A DNA stretch of 64,000 nt, taken from Meloidogyne chitwoodi (lineage: Eukaryota; Nematoda; Chromadorea; Rhabditida; Meloidogynidae). The DNA is taken from positions 124,001 to 188,000 of the forward strand of contig JACZZP010000016.1 of assembly GCA_015183035.1 (NCBI GenBank). Direction: 5' to 3'. The notes under the pieces were generated by a model. The model worked only from the letters and a program-made list of their open reading frames with translations. It did not search any database and was not told where the DNA came from. Of this stretch, positions 23,226 to 35,431 are shown piece by piece (the stretch's first letter is position 1; every line of letters starts with the position of its first letter). The translations under genes and the position numbers were made by a program.

Positions 23226-25846
23226 TTTGCTGCTTAAAAATTATTTTTTTATAAATAAAAATAAATTTAATTAAAAAGAAAAATATTAAATAAAAATAAA
23301 TTAAATTTTATAATTCTGACAATTATTAAACTTTATTTAATTTAATGAAAGAAAAATATGAAGTGTTACTGGAGAGTGGGTGGCTCTTTTTGCGGACAAT
23401 ATTTTGCGGACTTTCTACTGTAAAAAATAAATAATAAATTTTTTTTTTAATTTCAAAATTTTTTAAACATAATAATAATTCTGTTAATTATTATAATTAT
23501 GTAAATATAATATAAAATTAAAAAAAATAATATTTTTTTAATGTGTTTTACGTAACATTTTATTCAGTTTTTAAGCAGTCTAAAAATTAAAATTTATTAA
23601 TGTTTAAATGTTTGATTTTTAGTCCTAAAAAAATTTGGTTAAGTATAAGAAAAGAAAAATTTGTTAAAAAATGCTAGAAAAATGTAAAAATTTTTTTTGT
23701 ATAAATTTAGCCCGTCTGTTGGTGATGTATTTGTGACGAAATAAAAATGTTATAATAAATTTATTTTATAAATTTTTTTAGTAAAAGTTTGCTTGGATTT
23801 ATTAATTTATATTACAAAAAATTGGACAGGAATCTCTTTCTAGACCTTCCATCGAAAAACAAATATGTTTGGTCGGGGTTATTCGACGCAGTTATTATGG
23901 CGTTAAATATTTTTAATTATATTTTTATTTTTGATAATTACAAGTTTAATAAATAAAATGAAATAAAAATGAGTTAAAATTAACATTTTTTGTAGAAAGA
24001 AAAGAAAAAATAGGTTAAAGCCTGGCATGGAGCTGTCTCGAATTATAAGGTCTTTAACTTAGTTAATATTTTTTTAACGAGTGATAGGATTAGACCTGTC
24101 TCGTTTGGAAAAATAATCTTTTTATAAAAGGCTTTCGTATAATAAAAGAATAATTTTGTTCGGAATTAAAATTAATTTTTATTAAATTAATTTTTATTAA
24201 ATTTATTTTCAGTAAATTTATGAAAAATTTAAAAAATTCAAAAAAATCTGCGCCGAAAAGACCCAACGTTATTGTCACACAAAAACCAGGCACCACACAG
24301 ATGAATGCGCGACCTTATGATAAATAAAATATGATGTATATTTTTAATGACTTCACTCTGTGGTTAATAAATGAACGGAATGATGAATTAATTGAATGTT
24401 AATTAAATAATAAAATTAAAATATAATAAAATAAAATGTTTAAATAAATAAATTTATTTGAATTTAATTTTAATTTTTTTTAATTTTAATAAAATAATTT
24501 GATAAATTAATTTAAAATGGAAACGTTTATGAAAAGTTGCGGAATATAAAAAAAGCAAAATGTCAGTCCAATTAAGTAGCGGAGAGCTTCAAAGAATTCG
24601 GATGGCTAACTTTAACTGTATAAAACCTAATTGAGACCAGATTTTCTGTATTAAGGTATTTTGGACATAATTTTTGCTAATTCAAATAAAACTAAAAATA
24701 AATTGTTTATTCGAAAGTAAATTATAATTTTATTAACGTCTAGTGTTGAGAGACTAATTTTTATCTAAAACATAGTTAATGACGTAAAAATTCCGGTATT
24801 TTTTCTTCTTCTTTTTCTCAAAAGTGACGAAAACAAGAACGTTAAATTGATTTGTGCTAATTTAAAAAAAGAGCAAATATGTTAAATATTTTAAAAAATA
24901 TTAAAATTAATGAAAAATACATACATACGTCTAAAAATTGAGGAAAAATCCAAAATATATTAAAACAAAGAGTAAAAATTTAAACAAAAATTAAAATTGT
25001 ACTATTGTTTAAAATATAATATTTATAAAAGTTAATGAATTTGTCAAGCCATTTTATTTTCAAAGGAATAATTAAATGTTAAAATTCCACGTAAAAATAA
25101 AAAAAATTGTTGTTCAAACAAATTAAAAAAACATTTAAATGAAAAAAAGAAAAAGCCTATTTTATGGTTTCTTTCGAAAATTTATTTTATATTTATTATT
25201 TTATTCAAACAAGTTTAAAAAGGAAATAATTTAAATTGACACCTGATTTGGATAGGCTAGTTTTTAGATGTCTGTCTTAGAAAAATTAATAAAATTTTAT
25301 TTTTTTTCTGAATATTTTAGGTTATTTTATTATTTTAAATTTATTATTTATTTTAAATATTAATAATAATTTTAAAAAATTAAAAAAATTATATCCAAAA
25401 ATATTCGTCTGAATCCTTACCTATCCTTAAAAAAATTAAATAAAAATTAAAAAAATTGTTGACATTTAAAAAAAAAATTCCTTAAAAATTAAAATCTATT
25501 TTTTATGTTTTTTTGACACGTTTTAACAAAAAATTATTTTTAAATATAAACAGCTTTAGAAAAATAAAATAAACAAACGTATTTATTTTATTAAAATTTG
25601 GGTCTTTTCTAATATTAAAAAATAATAAATTTGTTTTTGTTATAAACAAAAGATTTTAATGAATTAAATTTTTGAATATAAAAGCACCTTATTTTTATTT
25701 CAATTATTTTAAAAAATAAAGTTAATATTTTAAAAATTAATTTATTTATTATTGTATTAAACAATAAATTTATTTATTTATTTAAAAAATTCGAAAAAAT
25801 ATTTTTTTTTAATTAATAATTTTATTTTTTTATTTTAATTCAGATA
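23226..25846. other. Large divergent intergenic region with possible exonic islands
   Basis: Mostly AT-rich. TTGCGGAC repeat fragments lie at 23390-23420. Two GC-richer islands (23815-23905 and 24000-24330) stand out; the second contains a 35-codon ATG frame (24219-24326). I could not link them by splice phase into a gene. The last few hundred bases should include the promoter of the TIL-type inhibitor gene. Confidence 0.4.
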
Positions 25847-26781
25847 ATGTCGCTCCATAATATTTTAATTTTTTCGTTTGGTTTTTTATTAATATTATTC
25901 ATCGAAAAATCCTTTTCTCAAGAACGTATGGGTTAAATTATTTAATTAATTTTTTTTAATTATTTTTTAAATTTTTTATTAAGATTATTGCAAAGATGGG
26001 GAAGAATACAAAGAATGTGCTTCAGCTTGTGAGCCAAATTGTTCTTATGCAAATATGGCATGTATACTAAGGTGTATGCCACCAAAATGCCAATGTAAAG
26101 AAGGATATGTTAGAAATGAAAATAATGAATGTATTCCCAAAGAAAAATGTCCTAAACCAGCAAACTCAAGTAAATAAATATTTAAATTTAATTTTTTATT
26201 AAATAATAATTTAACTTTTTAGCTTCAACTCCAGTTGTACCAACAAAGTCACCTCCTATATTTCCTCAATGTTGGGATAATTATAAATTAATTACCATTT
26301 TTATTAATTTATTTTAGTATGTTGCAATCCATTTCAACTCTGTTGGAAATGCCCCCCTGGCCAACATTGTGTAGGAAGACCGGGAGCAAAACGTTGTAAT
26401 CCTATTGGTTGCAATAAACTTTGTCATATTGGTTATGAATGTTCTTTAATTACTGGAAAGCCAACATGTGTCCCTAAATGCAATAAGGGAGAAGAATTAA
26501 AGGAATGTGCAAATCCCTGTGAGCCAAAGTGTGGAGAGCCGATAAAGTTTTGTAATAAAATGTGTATATTAAAACCAAGTTGTCAATGCTTGCCAGGATA
26601 TGCACGAAATTCAAATGGTATTTGTATTCCACAAAATAAATGTCCAATTATTACTACTGATAAACCAAAATATTGTGATATTAACTGTGGAATTGTTTAT
26701 GTTTGTAAAATTATTAAGGGAGAACCAACATGCGTACCTCCTGATTTTTTAAATAAAACAACTACAGAAAAGCCTTATTAA
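25847..26781 (+). CDS. Secreted TIL-domain protease inhibitor-like protein, 260 aa
   Basis: Exons 25847-25931, 25984-26169, 26223-26270 and 26318-26781 join in phase. Residues 1-26 are a signal peptide ending near SFSQ. Residues about 30-80 and 161-216 are trypsin-inhibitor-like (TIL) Cys-rich domains: spaced Cys, the CxC followed by a GY pair (KCQCKEGYVRN; SCQCLPGYARNSNG) and a closing CIPxxxC. Between and after them are a CC module (CCNPFQLCWKC) and two short repeats of the form C-x-C-x-G-PTCVP. TIL domains usually inhibit extracellular serine proteases. A serine protease gene lies about 5.6 kb downstream, but no functional link is shown. Confidence 0.85.
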
Positions 26782-27031
26782 GGTGACTAATTTCTAATGA
26801 GATAAATACCTATATTTTATTTGAAGACTTTTTAATTAAATTAATATTTTTTAATTTAGATATTTTATAATACTACAAAAGAAGATGAAAATACAAAAAA
26901 GAAAAAATAATAATTATTTTTATTTATATTAATTATGATATTTTTTTAATCAGTTAAAATAAATCATAAATGTATATTAAATTTTATTAATAAATTTTTC
27001 AAATTAATATTTATTTTTTAAAATATCATTT

Positions 27032-27532
27032 TTACTGATTAGAATGCTCAACTAACATTTGAACCATCTCTTGAAATTTTTCTTTAGTTTCATCATCAGG
27101 GGCATCATCTACCCCTTGCTTGGCAATATCCAAAGCATTTTTACCATCATTATTTGTTTGATTGACTGATGCTCCTTTTGACAATAATAACTAAATTAAA
27201 AAAATTTAATAATTTAAAGAACCCCTCTGTCTAAAAAATATTTAAAGATCTTCTAGATTTAAACTATAACCTTAACAATTTCTGTTAGTCCAGCCATAAT
27301 AGCCATTTGTAAAGGTGTAGTTCCGTGTTTCTCATCCTTTTCGTTTACATCTGCCCCACCAGAAATTGAATTTAAAATGCTTCCAAAGTCACCGCCTTGA
27401 ATTGCACCAGCCAATTGTTGAAGCATACCCTAATAGTATGTTAATTTTTATTTAAATTTTGTTAAAATATTTTTATACATTTCCTGCTCCACTCGAAAGA
27501 AGTGATTCAAAAAGTTGTCCGGCGTTGAACAT
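27032..27532 (-). CDS. Small ankyrin-repeat protein, 123 aa
   Basis: Three exons in phase 0: 27532-27479, 27429-27271 and 27190-27032. There is no signal peptide, so it is probably cytosolic. After a Gly-containing N-terminus, residues about 40-105 form two ankyrin repeats, with GTTPLQMAIMAG-LTEIVKLLLSKGA and DGKNALDIAKQG as the diagnostic stretches. The C-terminus is acidic and helical. The length and architecture resemble myotrophin-type single-module ankyrin proteins. The 3' end converges on the TIL-type inhibitor gene with a gap of about 250 bases. Confidence 0.85.
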
Positions 27533-29420
27533 TTTTGAAAATTTAAAATATTATTAGTTTTTTTTTCTAAAATTAAAGATATTGTAAATGATAGTTAATT
27601 TAATAAATATATTAAATGAAATATGAGAAATTTTTAAAAATTTATTATTTTTAAAATGAGGATATTTGCTTTTAAAATTAGCAGTTGTAAGCTTTAGTAT
27701 ATGCAAAATCAATAAAATATAAAAACAACCAGCTATGTATGTTTTTATGAGTCATTCAAGTTTTAATAAAACTTGATATAAAATAAAAATTTTAGTATTT
27801 TATAATTCCGCCTATTCCTCATAGAATTTAGGTCAGTTTTATTTAGGTCAATTTCTTATTTTTAATATAATTTGGATTTAATTAAAAATTTAAATAATTT
27901 TTTTATAAAAATTTTTAACGTATATTTAATTAAAATATGAAAAAAATTACACATAAATAAGTAAATATATTTAAAATAAAATATTTAAAAATAATTGAAA
28001 GAATAAAACAAATAAATTAATAAAATTAAAAAGAAAAAAACCGGTTATTAATTTAAATTAATTTAATGTTATTTGTTATATATTTGACAAAAAAAAAAAA
28101 GAAAAAATTTTAAAAAACAAAAATAATAATAAAAATATATAAAGTAAAAGGATCTTTTTTTTAAGCATAAGTGCCAATAATTTGAGGATTAATATATGCT
28201 TATTATTATTTAACATAATTTTAAAAATAGAAATTGATTTTTTTTTAAATTTTTTTTTTCTCATTTTTTTTATTTCAAAATAATTTTATTATAATTTTTA
28301 AAAAAATTTGCTAATTATTATTTTTAATTATTTCTAAATAAATAATAAAATTTAAACAATAATTTGTTCACTCATAGAAAAAAGGGATTAATAATATTTT
28401 AAAATAGACATAAAAAACAAATATTTGTCAAATAATTAATTTATGCAAAATATAATGTTGAATTTTTATAATTTTAATCTATTTTTATTTAGCAAAAATT
28501 GCGGATAAAATTTGCGGAATGTTAAAAAAAATTATTTTTATGTAGTATTTTGAGTGATGACACCTCCTCTTATTTTTCAGACTTTGAAACAAAGTTGGAA
28601 AAAAAAATAAAGGAACGGGGAAATTTAGAAAATCAAAGGCATTATAATCTTTTGGATGACTTGTAGTTTATTAAGCTTCAGCCTCGAGTTTAGTTAAATT
28701 TGAAAATATTACCAAGAGAAATTTTTAAAATATATTAGTTTCGATTTATTGAAAATAGAATTATTATATTATTTTTTCAATTATTTACAGTAAAATAATG
28801 TTATTGCGAAGCGGAATCGAACATTGAACGTTAAATCACCAAACCAACGTTATCAAAATAAATTAATAAATTGTGTAAAAAATAATTAAATTATCCGCAT
28901 TTATTATTAATCCGCAAATTATTAAATTTATTTATTTATTTTAGAGTAAAATTACAAAACAATAGTTTTGTTGTGGAAAACAAGTTGTGACGTTAATATT
29001 ATTTAATTATGTAAATTTCTATTTTTTTAAACAAAATAATAATAATAATGTTTTTAAAAAATGAAAAACATGAGAATAAAAACTAAAAATAAATTTTTAT
29101 TTAAACAAAAAAGATATTTTTCTAAACAATTTTTTAATAAAGTTTTAGATTACAATTTATATGACTTTACTTGTTTAACAATAAAAATATTTAATATAAT
29201 AAAAAAAGGCTTTTTGTCATTTTTAAAAATTTTTATTATATTTATTTAGGTATGATTAATCTTTCAACTTACGTCTTTTAACTTATTTAATAAAAAATTT
29301 TATTTTATTTAATAAAAAAAGACAAATTCCTTAATATTAATAAAAAGTATATAATAAAATTTAAAAAAATTTTAAAATAATTATTAGATCTTTTTTTTAA
29401 TAAATTTATTTTACCGTAAA
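27533..29420. other. Divergent intergenic region
   Basis: Long A/T tracts, with TTGCGGATAAAATTTGCGGA at about 28503, part of the dispersed TTGCGGA family. The open frames at 28076-28264 and 29061-29249 are low-complexity Lys/Phe/Ile strings and were not accepted as genes. Confidence 0.45.
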
Positions 29421-32027
29421 ATGTCTTCTTCTAAAGAAAAATCACCTAGTATTTTTAAAACATCAAAATCAAAAATAATTCCAACAAATACAACAAAAGA
29501 AGAATGTCAAAAACATAAAAGAGAACCTTTCTTTGGAAAATTCCGTTTTTGTATTGCTATTCTTCTTGGATTTACAACTTTTTCGTATACTTCATTAAGA
29601 ATGAATTTAAGTATGGGAATGGTTAGAAATTATTTATTTTTTTAATTTTTTATAATTAAAATATTTTTTTTAAAGGTTTGTATGGTAAATTCAACAGCTA
29701 TACATTTAAGAGATAGCAAAGAAAATTCATCAACAAATAATTCGACTTTATCAGATTATGCTCATAAAATTCATTTAAAAAATTTAGCATATGCTGAAGA
29801 ATGTGGTGACAGAGAAGTTGATATGAATTTACATAAAAGCATGGGATATCAAGTAAAAAATTTAAAAAAATTAAATTTAAATTTAATAAAAAGATAAGTA
29901 GTATGCATGTTCCTTTTCCTCTATGTATAGAGCGAAGGGAACATAAAAATAAATTTAAAATAATTTTTAAAATTTTTTAAAGGGTTCAATTGAATGGTCA
30001 GCCTCTGAACAAGCCAGTCTTTTCGCTGCATTATTTTATGGTGGTTTTATAACAGTTTGGTTTTCTGGTTATTTAGCTGATAGATTTGGACCAAAATTTT
30101 TAATTGGAATGGCAATTTTTGATATGTCAATTTGCTCAATTATTTCACCTATTTTAGTTGATTTAAATTATTATGCATTTTTTGCTGCAAGATTATTTAT
30201 GGGACTAGGGGATGTAAGTAATTTAAATAATATTTATTTTAATATAAATTATTTTAAAATAATTTTTATGAATTTTTTAAAATTCATAAAAATAAATTTT
30301 AATTATATAGAAATTTTTAGGAACCTTTTAGACAAACTACAATACCTATTTTAAATTTTAAGGGTTTCATCTTTCCAACAGTTGCCTCAGCCAACGCCCG
30401 TTGGTCTCCTCCAGCTGAGCGTAGTTTAATGTTTGCTATATGTAAATTTAATTTTTATTTAATTAATTTAATGAGAATATTAATTGTAAAGGTACATTAG
30501 GCAATCAAATAGCTGCCTTTGTTTCTCTTTTGCTTGGTTCAAAACTTTGTGCCATACATTTTTTGGATGGATGGAGATTAATTTTTATTTCTTTTGGTAA
30601 TAAATTTTGTGAAATTTATTAAAAAATTTTTTAAATTTAAGGAGCCATTGGAATGACAAGTTTTATTCTATGGTTAATTTTTGCATCTAATAGTCCAGAT
30701 GAAAGTCGTTGGATTGGTTTAAAAGAAAAACAAATGATAACTGCTAGTCTAACTGTAGGAGGATCACGAAAGTCTATTAGCTCAAGAAGAGTAAAAAATT
30801 AATTAGAAAAAATTTTTTTTAAATTAATTATTATTTTCTAGTTAAATACAGGAAAAGTTCCATGGAGTAAAATGGCTTTAAGTTTACCTCTTTATGCTGG
30901 AATTATTGGACAAGTAAATTGTCAATTTTGTACAATGGTTATGCAAGCATATTTACCCACTTATTTAAAAGAATATTTAAAATTGAGTTTAAATGATGTA
31001 AATTTTTTAATTTAATAATTTTTGTAGAGTTCCTTTTTGAAAGTATACCTTACGGTTATTTTTATAACTTTTGTTATTTGTAACTAAATAATCTAAAATT
31101 TTGTAAATTTATAGATAATTAATTGGGCTACAAAATGAGTATAAAATTATTTAAAAATATAAAAGATAAATAAAGTCAAAAAATAAAAAGCGCGATAAGT
31201 CTTTTGGGTTACCCTTTACAAACTTTTAATTCAATAAATAAATTTTTTTATAATTTAATTTATTTAGAATGGAATATATTCAATGCTTCCGTTCCTTACA
31301 ATGATATTTTCAAAAATATTTTGCAGCATTTTAGCTGATCAATTACGAAAAAGAAATATGTTACCGGATACTCAAAATGTTAAATTATTTCAAGCACTTG
31401 GTAAAAAAATTAAAAAAAATATTTTTAAATTGTTTCTCTTAAAAAATTATTTTTAATTTAAAGCAAATATTGGAGCAGCAACTTCTGCATTTTGTATGGC
31501 AAAATTAGTTACTTGTAGTAATCCACAATTAGCAATAATATTTCTTTTAACATGGGGTAAATTAATAATAATTTTAAATAAATATATAATTTAAATATTA
31601 AAAGGAATAAGCTTTGGAGCAAATGCTAGTGGATTTTTCACTCAACTTTTATTGATAGCACCACGTTTTAGCGGTCTAATAAGTTCATTGAGTACAGGAT
31701 TAGCTTATGCAGTTAATGGAATTTCTCCTACAATAATTTCTTCAATAATTAAACATGTAAATAATTTTAAATAATTTTACTATGAGAATAAAATAAAATA
31801 TTATTTTTTTAAGGGAGCCCCATCAGAATGGAGAACAATTTGGTATATTCTCTGTGGAAGCAATTTGTTTTGTGCTGCCTTTTTTATTTTATTTGCTTCA
31901 GGTATTTTTAAAATAATTTTAATATTATTACAATTTATTTTTTAATTAAGGAAAACAGCAAAAATGGGCTGATTTAGCTGATCAAAGTCGAAGTGAATCG
32001 CGAACAGAAGATTGTCAAACAGATTAA
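29421..32027 (+). CDS. SLC17-family anion/cation symporter (major facilitator), 546 aa
   Basis: Twelve exons join in phase (29421-29621, 29676-29852, 29983-30213, 30363-30441, 30492-30596, 30642-30790, 30842-30997, 31268-31400, 31464-31556, 31605-31756, 31814-31901 and 31951-32027). The product has a cytosolic N-terminus, about 12 hydrophobic segments and a large first extracellular loop, as in SLC17 (phosphate/vesicular glutamate/sialin) carriers. Family signatures include the motif-A-like GYLADRFGPK after the second segment, PPAERS before segment 4, GGRL-like DGWRLIF, and YLPTYLK in the second half. It moves organic anions or phosphate across a membrane; substrate cannot be assigned. The intron 30998-31267 carries a dispersed repeat. 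Confidence 0.88.
31043..31216. repeat. Dispersed repeat shared with 62900-63080
   Basis: In an SLC17 intron. Shared text with the copy near the right end of the window includes GGCTACAAAATGAGTATAAA and ATAACTTTTGT, in the same orientation, flanked by TACCTTAC / GTTACCCTTT-like ends. Confidence 0.6.
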
Positions 32028-32380
32028 AATTAATTTAATTTACTTAATATATTTAATATTTTTATATTTATTAATTGTGTTTAAAAAATATTAGATTAAA
32101 TATTTAATGTAAAGTTGATCGAACTAGCTAAGAGAATTCCATATCATTCGATGATAATCGAGAAAAATTCTCCTAAAATTTAAAATTAATGGCGAAGGAA
32201 AAATCAACTGAATTTTTAACAAATTAACATTTATTTAAATTTAAAAGTGATTCATATTGTGATCGGAAAAAATTGTAATCGGTATTTTTTAGTTATTGGG
32301 AAATTAAAAAAATAAATGATTAAAAATAAATTAGTTGTTTAATTAAATTATAATTATTTTTATTTTTAGGCCTTTTAATA

Positions 32381-34460
32381 ATGTTTAAATGGAAATTTTT
32401 AACAATTTTTCAATTTTTTATTAAATATTTATTAATTTTGTATTTATTCAGTGTTTTAGGTCATTTATTAATTAAAATTTCAAAAAAATATTTTTTTTTG
32501 ACTTTTAAGAAATCAAAAATTTTGTTTCTGGTGACTTTATCTTTAATATTTTTGCCTCAAAAAATTGGACTTTGTATGAACCAAAATCAGAAGAAATTGA
32601 TGATGATGAACAAGCACCTTTTTATTATGGTCAAAAGATTGTAATTAAATTAAATTTAAATCTTTTTTAGATACTCATCGTTGTGGGATGCCTATCCATA
32701 TTGAAGTACATAAATTTTATTAATAATTAATTAATTATCTTTAAGGCTGATTTTAATAAAATAGAAAGATATCGTCCCCCAAATCTTCGTCGTCCTCGCC
32801 CACGGCATCGTTATTCCCATTTCAACAAAACTCATTTTCGACATAATGACCATGTACACAGAAAAGTTATGGGTGGTCATGAAGTTGAAGATGGAGAAAT
32901 GCCTTGGGCTGTTTCAATAGCAAGAATTTTTGGTGGTGTAACAAGTAATATTTTAAAATAAATTCAGGTAAAGTCTCTTTTGAAATTTAATAAAATTTAA
33001 AGATTACATTTGTTCTGCAACACTCATTTCTCGACGTCATGTAATCTCCGCTGCTCATTGTTTTGTTAAATATGGATATATGCACTCGCATATAAAACAC
33101 GATTCAATGGGAAGTTGCAAGTAAAATTTTATAAAAATCAGAATTTTATACAAAAATCAGAATTTTTATACAAAAAGCAGAATTTTTATTTTTGTACAAA
33201 AATCAGAATTTTTATTTGATAAAGTATCACCAATATTTTTCTCAAATTTAAGGTCATATAAATATAACGCAATCCCAGAGGAGGAGGTTGCAAAATATTT
33301 TACAACATATATTGGCTCAAAATGTGTAAATATAAGTAATATATTAAATACAAAACTTAGTAGATATTGCCATTCTAAAACAAAACAAAGACGTTTTAAT
33401 ATTAAAAAGTTTAAAAAAAAATTTTTTTTAATTCATTTTTTTAATTTAGGGCAAAATATTCACAATTTTTTGATTCAAAATGCACTTTTGGTTATTTTTT
33501 TTATTAAAAATTTTTTAAATAAAATTTTAAGGTGATTATGCACTTTTTGAGTTAGAAGAGGATGTACCTGCTGAATTAGCTAATCACATTGTAATAAATA
33601 AAATAAATAATAATATAATTTAAAAATTATTTTAGTGTTTATTAAATCTACATCCAACTACTCGACTTATTGACTGGCATTCTGATACTCGACCAGTGAT
33701 GGCATATGGTTGGGGAGGAGATGGTAAATTTTCTTTAAGAAAATTTTTTTTAGTTTTTAAAAAATTTATTTAATTATTTAGCTAGCAACTGTATTAAAGA
33801 TTTACGATTTTCTGCTCAAAAAATGTGTTATATAAATACACATGAAAATCTTCAGTTATTAAAATTGCCAGGAATATGGAGAGATCACGAATGCAGATCA
33901 AAATTGAAAAGTTTGATAAATCATAAATATTTTTCACGAGATGATGTTTTTTGTACAATGGAGAAAATTGATGGGGCGGTTTGTGGTGTATGTGATTAAT
34001 TTATTATTACTATCTTAAAAAATTTTAATTAAGGGAGACAGTGGAGGAGGTGTTATTGGACAGTTTGAAGATGCTAGCTTTGGTGGTGGAAAACGTTGGT
34101 TTCTTCTAGGTGTTGTTTCATTCGGTATACCATGTTTAAACACTCATATGGGATATACTAGACCTGTTGCCCAGGCAATTTATTTTCAAATTGTTTAACT
34201 ATAAAAATATTCAAGGGACATACTAGTATACCTTATCACGGTAATGAAATAATTAAATGGATAAATGGTGGATCAATTACATCTAAGACACAAAAGGTAA
34301 TTTTGTAGTTTTCTAAAAAATTAACATTTTTAAAATATAAGTAAAAGAGAATTTTAGAAATTTATATTTAAAAATTTAATTTATTAATATGTTTTTTTAG
34401 AAAAAAGAGGATTATGAAGTTTATTCGTTTGAAGAAAAGGAAGTTAAAAAATGTGAATGA
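32381..34460 (+). CDS. Secreted chymotrypsin-fold (S1) serine protease, 457 aa
   Basis: Thirteen exons join in phase (first 32381-32459; 33003-33120 carries His; 33532-33590 Asp; 34034-34165 Ser; last 34401-34460). An N-terminal hydrophobic segment (FFIKYLLILYLFSVLG) acts as signal peptide or anchor. An acidic, then Arg/His-rich propeptide leads to an IVGG-like activation site (HRKVMGGHEV). The triad is His163 (SAAHC), Asp251 (GDYALFEL) and Ser370 (CGGDSGGGV). The position matching chymotrypsin residue 189 is Ala, so trypsin-like Arg/Lys specificity is unlikely. Late exons are YTRP|GHTSIPYHGNEIIKWING and an acidic tail. It starts 350 bases after the SLC17 gene on the same strand. Confidence 0.85.
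33125..33222. repeat. Tandem repeat of TACAAAAATCAGAATTTTTA
   Basis: About four degenerate copies of a 20-24 base unit in a protease intron. The reverse complement (ATTCTGATTTTTGTAC) occurs in an intron of the next gene at about 35058-35078. Confidence 0.7.
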
Positions 34461-34515
34461 TGATGGCTTTTTAATGATGAATTAAATAAAATTATATTTA
34501 AAATTATGATAAAAA

Positions 34516-35431
34516 TTAAAACAAATAAAATAATAATTTTTTAACAAAAGACATTAAGGCATAAGTATCATTTACCGCGTAATATCCTCTTTTCTTTCTT
34601 CTAAAGAAGAAACAATATAAAATTATTGCTATTGCAAAAAGTAAAGAGATCACAAGTATTCCAATAATAATTGTTATAAAGCCTGAATATTAAAATTCTG
34701 AATTATTTTTTTGAACAAATAAATAACTTGTATGTTCTCCGCTGAAATACCAGGCTCCCGCAGCTATTCCTCCTGCAGCTAAAGCTAAATTTGCTCCTGA
34801 TAAAGCTTTTGATCTGACTTTTTGAATTTCATCCTTGGCAGCATATGGATTAAATTGGGGAGGTTCGTAAGGGCGATAATTATTACGCCGGTTCATTCCA
34901 CGTATCGGCCCAAGATTTTTGCCAGGCACAATAAAATCGTCAATTTTATCGCCTCCATTTTTTATAGCTGTGCGAGTAAAATATTATAGTGTTATGATTT
35001 TGTATGAAAATAAATTTATTTTTATACAAACAAATATTCTGAACTTTGTAAAAAAGAAAATTCTGATTTTTGTACAAAAAAATAAGTATACCCATTTTGC
35101 TTCCAATAATAAAAACATCGTCTGCTTTATCAATTGCTGGAACAACTTTCGAACGTCCAGTCAATTTGACTAACAACTTTGATATTGAACCAAATGGTAT
35201 GCGACGTTTTATTCTTCTTCTATGTTTTCGATGTTTATTGTTTCTAATCTTAACAACATCTCTTGATGTATTTTTCAAAAAAATATTTGAATACAAATTT
35301 GTTTCTTTTCCCTCAATACATTTAACTTTCAAATTGTCATATTTCAGTTTTTGAGTTAACTCAAACAGCTGATTCTAAAATTTATAAAAATTCAAAAAAT
35401 ACTTTTAAAATTAATACATTTTTATCCGTTT
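34516..35431 (-). CDS. Single-pass membrane protein with basic ectodomain, 5' end unresolved
   Basis: Exons 35431-35403, 35374-35092, 34967-34728 and 34682-34516 join in phase, but no start codon was secured upstream, so the gene is partial at its 5' end. At least 239 residues. The N-terminal part is Lys/Arg-rich (KHRKHRRRIKRRIPFG), followed by a Gly/Pro/Asn region (GPIRGMNRRNNYRPYEPPQF). An Ala/Gly-rich short hydrophobic stretch (SGANLALAAGGIAAGAWYF) and a clear transmembrane helix (ITIIIGILVISLLFAIAIIL) lie near the C-terminus, followed by RRKKRGYY. The 3' end is only 55 bases from the convergent protease gene. Not recognised as a known family. Confidence 0.6.

Noticed and set aside
28795..28860. 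tRNA-like GTTCGATTCC on the minus strand
   Set aside because: The T-stem and acceptor stem do not pair, and no matching D-arm or anticodon arm is present.
29061..29249. 62-codon Lys/Phe/Ile frame upstream of the SLC17 gene
   Set aside because: Low-complexity AT sequence, no signal peptide or splice context, not joined to the transporter.
32381..32644. Unspliced 87-codon frame at the start of the protease gene
   Set aside because: It reads through the first intron; splicing at 32459/32510 gives a phase-consistent protease instead.
33125..33222. Possible CRISPR-like array
   Set aside because: The units are degenerate tandem AT-rich repeats without spacers, in an intron of a eukaryotic gene.
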